A stretch of DNA of 64,000 bases from Pelobates cultripes (lineage: Eukaryota; Chordata; Amphibia; Anura; Pelobatidae), in assembly GCA_933207985.1 (NCBI GenBank), contig OW240916.1, positions 301,629,561 to 301,693,560 of the forward strand, written 5' to 3'. This document shows positions 58,061-64,000 of the stretch, piece after piece. Within the stretch, counting starts at the first letter, position 1, and each line of letters starts with the position of its first letter. The translations under genes and the position numbers were made by a program. Below the pieces are notes generated by a model. It worked only from the letters and a program-made list of their open reading frames with translations. It had not been told where the DNA came from and searched no databases.

Positions 58061-61000
58061 CTATAATCAAAAAAAGAACATGTTTTATTAAGGCACTAAA
58101 GTTAAAACAGAATATAGTTTAAATTATGAAGCTCCTTAATCCCCTCACTAAAAAGTGTTACTCAAATGTCAAACTTTTATACTACATCTGTATTTAACTT
58201 CCTAAAAACAACCACATATTGATTGGTTACATTCTAGATTATAATTAAAGTACTTTTTCACGTTGTAGCATTCTCTTGTGTTAAAGTGATAACGCTGCTG
58301 TTTATAACAGAGGACTACACAGTGTTATTTAATAAAGTGAGATTTCAAACTGAATTTCACATTTTAAAAAAAATGAGTCAAACTGAAAGCATAAGCTGAC
58401 TTGGGGAATTTTTTTTTACTTAAGTTACTTGGACCTCAAATCTCACTTTAGTAAATAACCTTGCTAGTGTTTACCCACTCAACGTACTAGATTATTTGCA
58501 AAGCTACGACTGGATAGAATTCTGAAGCGCAAATAATCAAGAGAAAGCACCGAAATGAATAAAGCTAAAACTGACCCTTTGAAGATTTTTGCACAATCTG
58601 TCAGCTAGCTAAAAGTTAGCTAAGGGCTGTGATTTTATTTAAACTTATTTTGTAAGTCACACTCACATGGCAGTTCTCTAGTTGCTTGATTCCACCCACA
58701 GCATCACAGAATATGGAAGGTCTTGTACTTATGTCTGCAGCACACCTCAGCCCAGTAAAATGCTTTAAGCGACTTTGCTTTTAATACTACAAAACATGTT
58801 TTTTGTTTTGCTTCTATCTATGCAGGAGTCTCAAAAAGGTGTGCCTTTATATGTAAGTTAATGTAATGGTACATTACTGCAAGTGCCACACTAAGATTTA
58901 GAAATCCCATAATTCACACCATGATGCTATACCCTGAATTACCAACTTTCAAGGTGCACTCCAATAGTGATTATCTACCAGTCAATCAAATTCTTCTCAA
59001 TGGATGCAAAAATGCATGCATGGAAAGCACCACACTAAGCCGGCAATGCTTCTTACAGAGAGGTATTGGAACCAATTATTTTTAGGAGAAGTTCAAGACC
59101 CATATAAAGGAAGCACTCAAAGTAAGTGAGGAAAAGTACTCGCCCAGCTGTCAGTGTTTCCTTAATTCACAGTGTGGACCTCAAAAGTTAGGAAAAAACA
59201 TGATCTGCCATTTAGGTACAGACTGATAAATGTATTTCATGTGAAAGAACAAACATAATAAAAAAGGGTCACAACCCGAGCAGCGGAATGTGCTGTAAGA
59301 AAAGTCAAATGGCACCCTCTTCCAAATGTTCCTTGGGACAACAACTAATAGATCTAGCTTTTGGGGGAAATCAAGCTTTTTTTGCACCCCTGATTTAGAC
59401 ATATGGGATTTAGTTCTTTCAGATTTATTTATTTTAAATCCCAAGAGAGTGAATATTTACAAACCTCTTCGGTCTTGGGCCTCTTTGATATATAGTTATC
59501 CTCTTCATAGCCTTTTCTCTTCCTTCTACAAAAAAAACAACGCAAAGAAGACCGCTCATAATTTGTACATTAGGCAACACATAGTATCCTTAAAACAGTA
59601 GCTCCTTTTGGACCGTAGCAGTGCTACAGTTAGTTCATGGTAGCAGGTGCCTGGTGATTATGCAAAGAGTTTTGTGACAGGTTGACAACTTACAGGAAGG
59701 CTTTCCAAAAAAAAAACCAAAAAAAAAAAAACCAAAAAAAAAAACCAACCAACTTATGGGGAACTGGACAGTTTGACCAACTCTGCTATTCTGGTCTAAA
59801 GTGTAAGCCAGTTGCTTCCCACTTTTTGTGAACACACTAGGATCTTGGCATTATGCAATTTGTAAAGAGTAGGGTAGATATGGAATAAAACATGTGGATT
59901 AAAATTGTACTCTAAGCACCATAGTGCACTGTGGAGCTTATAAAGTCAAACTATTTCAAGCAATTTGATGCGTACCTTGGTCTAAGCCTATATTATGGCC
60001 AAGCTTTTCAGATCTAACTAACCTGGAAGAGTCTACTTTCACACAATATCCATTCTGATATAAAGTATTATATCTATTATTTATTATTTTTTATTTTGCA
60101 AGGCAGGAACTTTCTCTGCCTTGCAACAGGTAGTGTCAGCTTGCTATATGCAGTCAGCAAAGTTCATAGGAACAGCAATATTCTCACTCATTACACATTA
60201 ATAAATGCCTATGGAATCTCATTGCACATGAGAGAGAAGATCTATGGAGGATCCCATGGCCTTGTGCATGCTCAAGGTACATAGAGAAGGCAGCTCCATG
60301 TGGAAGATTGTACAGAAATGGGGGACAGTGATAGGCAAGTCTCGATGATCTCTCCTGGACACCAACCTTTAAATAAAATAATGACCATGTAAGTAAATTA
60401 AATATCCAACTTACACATTCACATTCAAAGCTACTTCATTACTATGGCATTTCTCCAATTTCTTCTTTAAGGCAACAACATCTTCCGGTCGGGCATATTC
60501 ATATTTTGTTACCAACAATTTTAATCCTGTATAAAAATAGAAGTGAATTAATAATTTGCTGCTTTTCTATCAGCTGTAGGGCTGTGCTGCCACAAAGGAT
60601 TAAATAAATGTAAATGCAAAATGTAAGTATATGCAGTAGATGCCACAAACTCCAACAAGAGAAAAAAAAAAATTAGAATTTAAAGCTATATCCATATTCC
60701 ATGAAATGATGTGTCTGAAGGTTCTAAAGTTCCTGTACGTTGAGGTGTTACATTTTAGTCTGTTCCTGCCAATGGTAGATATCCACGCTGTATCTGAGAC
60801 CCCTGTAGCTTCTAACAGGCCTATACCTACTTGAAGTTGGCTTTTCTTCCCCCACCTACTGGCCAATTAATACTTTGCGGTCTATATGTGAACTACATAG
60901 GGTGGTTTAAGTTTTGCTTAGAAGTGACCACCACTGATAATACCTTGTATTCCCTGTGACATACAGTAATACATATGGGGTATTTCATTAAACTGAGAAT

Positions 61001-64000
61001 TATCTGGAGTTCAGAGAAGGGAGTTTCACATTTAAGGCCAAATTAGCCAAACTGTTAAAGTTCTGCAAGTGAACGATGTTTCCAGTTCGGTTACTTTGGT
61101 CATAAATTTGAAATGTACAGCAATCCTCACGTTAGTGGATAATCCTGTCATTGTTATATTATGGGTCACATATTGTGTGTTTATACAAGATGCAGAAATG
61201 AAGACCTCATTGCATGAAAGAGGTGGCTAAATTGAAAACTAAATCACAATTATAAATGCAGCTGCCAAAAATTGGTATATAGACAGAAGCTTAAAGAAAC
61301 ACTAAAGCGTTGTAAATACAAACATGCAGGGACAGACTTTATGCTCCAGAACCACTACATTAAGCCGACATGGTTTTGGTGACTATAGTGTCCCTTTAAA
61401 ACTGTAAGTAAACTAACTTGTATCCAACTTTGCTAGGAATGTTTTCAGTTAATCATAGCTGCACGATGGATAGACATTGCTCAACATTTGCCATAAGCCT
61501 GGTGAGTGTAAAATAGCCCTATAGGCTTGCAGTGGCAAGTAACTTTGAAGACTGGCTAGTAGGATAGGAGATGAAATTTGAATCCCTGCTTTAGACAGCA
61601 TAGTATATTATAAACACACAAAACTATTCTTGCCATCTAACAATATGTAAGAATTAACATACTTCTCATTTCATCTAGTAGATTGGCCATGGTTTGTCGA
61701 TCGTCCTTTAGGGAAAGGCATTCTGTTAAATAACTAAAAGTAAAAAAATAAATATTAAAATATATTTCAGCATTTATTTTGTTAGCATAGCAATGAAACA
61801 AATACTTAACACAACATTCTACATTAGAATGGAGAGGAGGTAGTGCAGAAGTTACAGACACTAAAATAGGGGAAATGTGGAGAACTTACAAAGGGATTAC
61901 AAATTTTACAACAAAAAAAAAAATGGAAAAGCATTTTAACCAATTTTTCAGCTCGGCATTAAAAATCTTAATTAAATTTTCCACAATTCTCAAATTAGTG
62001 AGTACACTTTGCATACTTTTGATGTAAACTCCAGATTGAATTTATAAAGGTGTGTACAAATCAATGAGAAAATGTGAAAATCTTGGATGGAGACGTTGAA
62101 CTTTCCCCATGGAGATGCACTGATTCAATGCATCTCTATAAGGAGGTGCTCATTGGCCAGAGCGGTGTTTGGCTCTGACCCACCTCCTTGCCTTCCTGAC
62201 TTATTGTGACCCACATTGTGCATATAGTGAAAGAGTAGCTTGCTTGAAATAATATATAGTGTTGTCAAAGCAATACCTTTCAACATTAAGTCCTGCTCTT
62301 GAGGCACTAGATAAGATTGCTGTGAGGGCTATTAACGATGGTGGGAACAGTAAACATGCATCAGTCAGTGCAACTCTGTGCAAAAAGTCATCAGCTGTTT
62401 TTCTCAGCACTTCTGGATTCTCCAACACAGGATAACGTGTCTGGGGAAGAAAAGGAATAAAATTAGGTGTATTTTGACTCTTGAAGACTGAAATGTGCAC
62501 ACATGTAGCTCTGAAATACCCTTTATGAAATGCAGTTACTATGGTCCATAAATAGCCTTTGAAAGACTGCTATATGGCATAAGTATACTGTTATTATTGT
62601 TATTTATAAAGAGCCAACATATTCTGCAGGTCTGTACAGTTGGGGGGAAAAAAAACCACTACAATATACAAAGACCAATACAAATTAAAATAAAGACAGA
62701 CCTGTTCGAGAGAGGAGATCTAGCCATGGAAGCTCTTTTATTCCAGATACTTAGCTAGATAGCCAAGAGCTTACAATCTAAAGGTTAAAATGGCTACATG
62801 TAACAACGGTCTTGCCTTGGCTTTCCTGTCAATACATGGTTAAGACTAGATCTACATCTGCAGGAGTGTGGACATTTCAAAATCTACTAGTACAAGCATC
62901 TAAAGTGGTAGCCCAATATATTTGTCCTGACACACAATATAATGTCCCTAGAGTCCTGGATATTGGCAGGTATATTTCCTAAACTCCAAATTTTCAAAAA
63001 AAAATATAGATATGGAAAAATACGCCAACTCCGTTATACTCAAAGCTTTTTGCCTTGGTTTTCTATTCAAATTTAATTTGTGAAAAATTGGAGCTTTGTG
63101 AATAATCCTCTGCTTCCCCCATTGTGTGTGCATGCAGGCTGTGTGCAACTTGTTTGCTGGAAGTGCCTATTAGAGAATTGCTGGCCATGTCGAATATGTG
63201 GGTGTGAGAGGTTTGCAGGTCATGTGTAATATGTTCTGTTTTGTCCCCATCTGCAAAGGTTTCTGCAGTGTGGGGGGGGAAAGGGTGGGAGGGAGGGATG
63301 ACGACAATATTGCTAGGTGGTCCAGTAGGAGTTAAAGTGGGGGAGCTTGTGGTCTGCACCCACCGGTCTACAGGGGTGCCACTGATTGGCTTATGGCAGT
63401 CAGCTGACAATCTAAGTCTATGAGTTGCTTCTCATGGATAAAAAATAAATAAAAAAAAATGTAAACCCCCATATATATCTAGATCTTTTTAAATGAATGG
63501 TGAGCTATGACTGGCTTAGGACGTCGTCTCTGCCTGGCGACACTCCGTGCTTCCTGTAACGGAGATTCTGAAGCCGAATGCTGCTTGGGTGACCTGCAGA
63601 TCAACGGTGGAAGCAAACTTTGGGGTTAAAACTGTTCGAGAATGGTTTAACCCCTTAAGGTAAGAGTGCGTCCAGGAGCCACTGGGCACCAGAACAACTT
63701 AATTTAAATGGAGTTTATCTGGTGACTGGAGTGTTCCTTTAATGTCATTCTGAAGGGTGTTGTCTTTCAGTTGCACATTTTTACACTGATGATGCTAGAG
63801 CAAGCAATACTGTACAGTCATCCATATAATTATTCATCAATTTGCACAATAGATTACCTTTAGATCAATTAAAAATCCTTCAAAGGGTCTATAAGGGTTG
63901 TGCACTATGAGGTGGAAATTCAGCTGTTGTATCAGGAGGAGTTCATATTCCAGGATCTGTTCAAGAATCTTCTCCTGTCCCACTGGATTCTCCCCTAAGT
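58022..64000 (-). CDS. CCNH: CCNH (cyclin H), last six coding exons, 5' part beyond right edge
   Basis: Cyclin H pairs with CDK7 and MAT1 to form the CDK-activating kinase, free in the nucleus or as part of TFIIH, where it phosphorylates cell-cycle CDKs and the RNA polymerase II tail. Six exons on the - strand join in frame (590 nt, 195 residues plus stop) and match about human residues 129-323 of 323 with no length change. They cover the end of the first cyclin fold, the second fold and the charged C-terminal tail. The gene reads towards RASA1, ending about 4.2 kb from it. The start and the first cyclin-box exons are outside the window. Confidence 0.97.
58324..58459. repeat. 136-bp foldback MITE
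   Basis: The arms GTTATTTAATAAAGTGAGAT and ATCTCACTTTAGTAAATAAC pair with one mismatch over 22 bases including the adjoining bases. It is in the last CCNH intron. Confidence 0.75.
59465..59525 (-). CDS. CCNH: CCNH exon: basic C-terminal segment
   Basis: Twenty codons after a split Val: [20 protein letters not shown]. Acceptor tttttgtag, donor gtttgt. The KRKGYE motif matches human; the segment looks like a nuclear localisation stretch. Confidence 0.95.
60415..60526 (-). CDS. CCNH: CCNH exon: C-terminal helix region
   Basis: Acceptor tatacag, donor gtaagt. It reads [20 protein letters not shown] then [16 protein letters not shown]. It matches human 255-290, in which the lysine-rich helix packs on CDK7. 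Confidence 0.95.
61291..61399. mobile_element. T2-type MITE, internally deleted, 109 bp
   Basis: Left ttaaagaaacactaaagcg, right gtgactatagtgtccctttaa, TTAA on both sides; catgcagggacagactttat and cactacattaagccg match the right third of longer copies. It lies in a CCNH intron. Confidence 0.75.
61663..61733 (-). CDS. CCNH: CCNH exon: second cyclin fold end
   Basis: A short exon: [20 protein letters not shown] then EMR, phase-split at both ends. Acceptor acttttag, donor gtatgt. It matches human 231-253. Confidence 0.95.
62085..62200. mobile_element. T2-type MITE core fragment
   Basis: ccccatggagatgcactg, attcaatgcatctctataag and gaggtgctcattggcc match the interior of several copies in RASA1 introns. 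It is about 75 nt from the CCNH exon at 62277. Confidence 0.5.
62277..62440 (-). CDS. CCNH: CCNH exon: second cyclin fold
   Basis: Acceptor cttccccag, donor gtattg. It encodes [20 protein letters not shown] and ends [13 protein letters not shown] plus a split Ser. The segment [16 protein letters not shown] is the strongly conserved helix of the second cyclin repeat. Confidence 0.97.
62585..62790. repeat. Dispersed repeat, same family as 20371
   Basis: gttattattgttatttataa then agagccaacatattctgcag and agagcttacaatcta. A diverged copy in the same orientation as 20371. Confidence 0.5.
63649..63742. mobile_element. TTAACCCC stub joined to a T2-type right end
   Basis: ttaaccccttaagg at 63649 is followed within about 30 bp by ggcaccagaacaacttaatt and ggtgactggagtgttccttt then aa. 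The rest of the element is missing, so this looks like a deletion junction. Confidence 0.5.
63858..64000 (-). CDS. CCNH: CCNH exon (cut by window edge): first cyclin fold end
   Basis: Read on the reverse strand it gives [20 protein letters not shown] and ends [11 protein letters not shown], then donor gtaatc. It matches human about 129-175, where human has SPLGQEKALEQ. The true 5' boundary of this exon is not visible. Confidence 0.96.

Noticed and set aside
62585..62790. Possible tRNA gene
   Set aside because: No A and B boxes and no cloverleaf could be drawn; the sequence matches a dispersed repeat family in the window.
1..64000. A previously undescribed gene system
   Set aside because: All convincing coding sequence belongs to RASA1, CCNH or decayed transposons; nothing else shows clustered conserved frames.

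Overview
The window is vertebrate genomic DNA with long introns and many interspersed repeats, most likely from an anuran amphibian. The frog assignment rests on the repeats: many elements flanked by TTAA with ends of the form TTAAAGGRR, which matches the T2 (Kolobok-type) MITE family described from Xenopus. The species cannot be fixed from the sequence. Nothing bacterial, plasmid-like or CRISPR-like is present.

Two conserved genes lie tail to tail. On the + strand, 17804-52929 holds 24 coding exons of RASA1 (p120 RasGAP). They are colinear, without a break in reading frame, with human residues 181-1047: SH2, SH3, SH2, PH, C2, RasGAP. The first coding exon is not in the window; positions 1-17803 read as intron 1. 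On the - strand, 58022-64000 holds the last six coding exons of CCNH (cyclin H, a subunit of the CDK-activating kinase and TFIIH), matching about human residues 129-323; the 5' part runs off the right edge. The spacer between the two genes is about 4.2 kb. The same RASA1/CCNH arrangement is known in mammals.

Region by region: 1-17.8 kb is repeat-rich RASA1 intron 1 (T2-type MITEs, a broken endonuclease-type LINE, a broken L1-type LINE split by a MITE, a 37-bp minisatellite). 17.8-31.8 kb carries the SH2-SH3-SH2 exons; its introns hold a nested composite (MITE + dispersed repeat + hAT MITE) and a 1.1-kb MITE with GC-rich tandem units. 31.8-41 kb carries PH and the first C2 exon, with foldback-rich repeats and a tRNA-derived SINE. 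41-53 kb carries the rest of C2 and the GAP domain, with two hAT-type MITEs nearby. 53-58 kb is the 3' UTR and the convergent spacer, half of it a 2-kb TTAACCCC-ended repeat. 58-64 kb is CCNH.

Functionally the two genes are unrelated: RASA1 switches off Ras downstream of receptor tyrosine kinases, and CCNH activates CDK7. No novel gene system was found. The noteworthy signals are transposon structures: elements sharing one TTAA, a perfect 8-bp target duplication around a hAT MITE, long hairpins, and a recent-looking minisatellite. All family assignments are by eye; no database search was possible.
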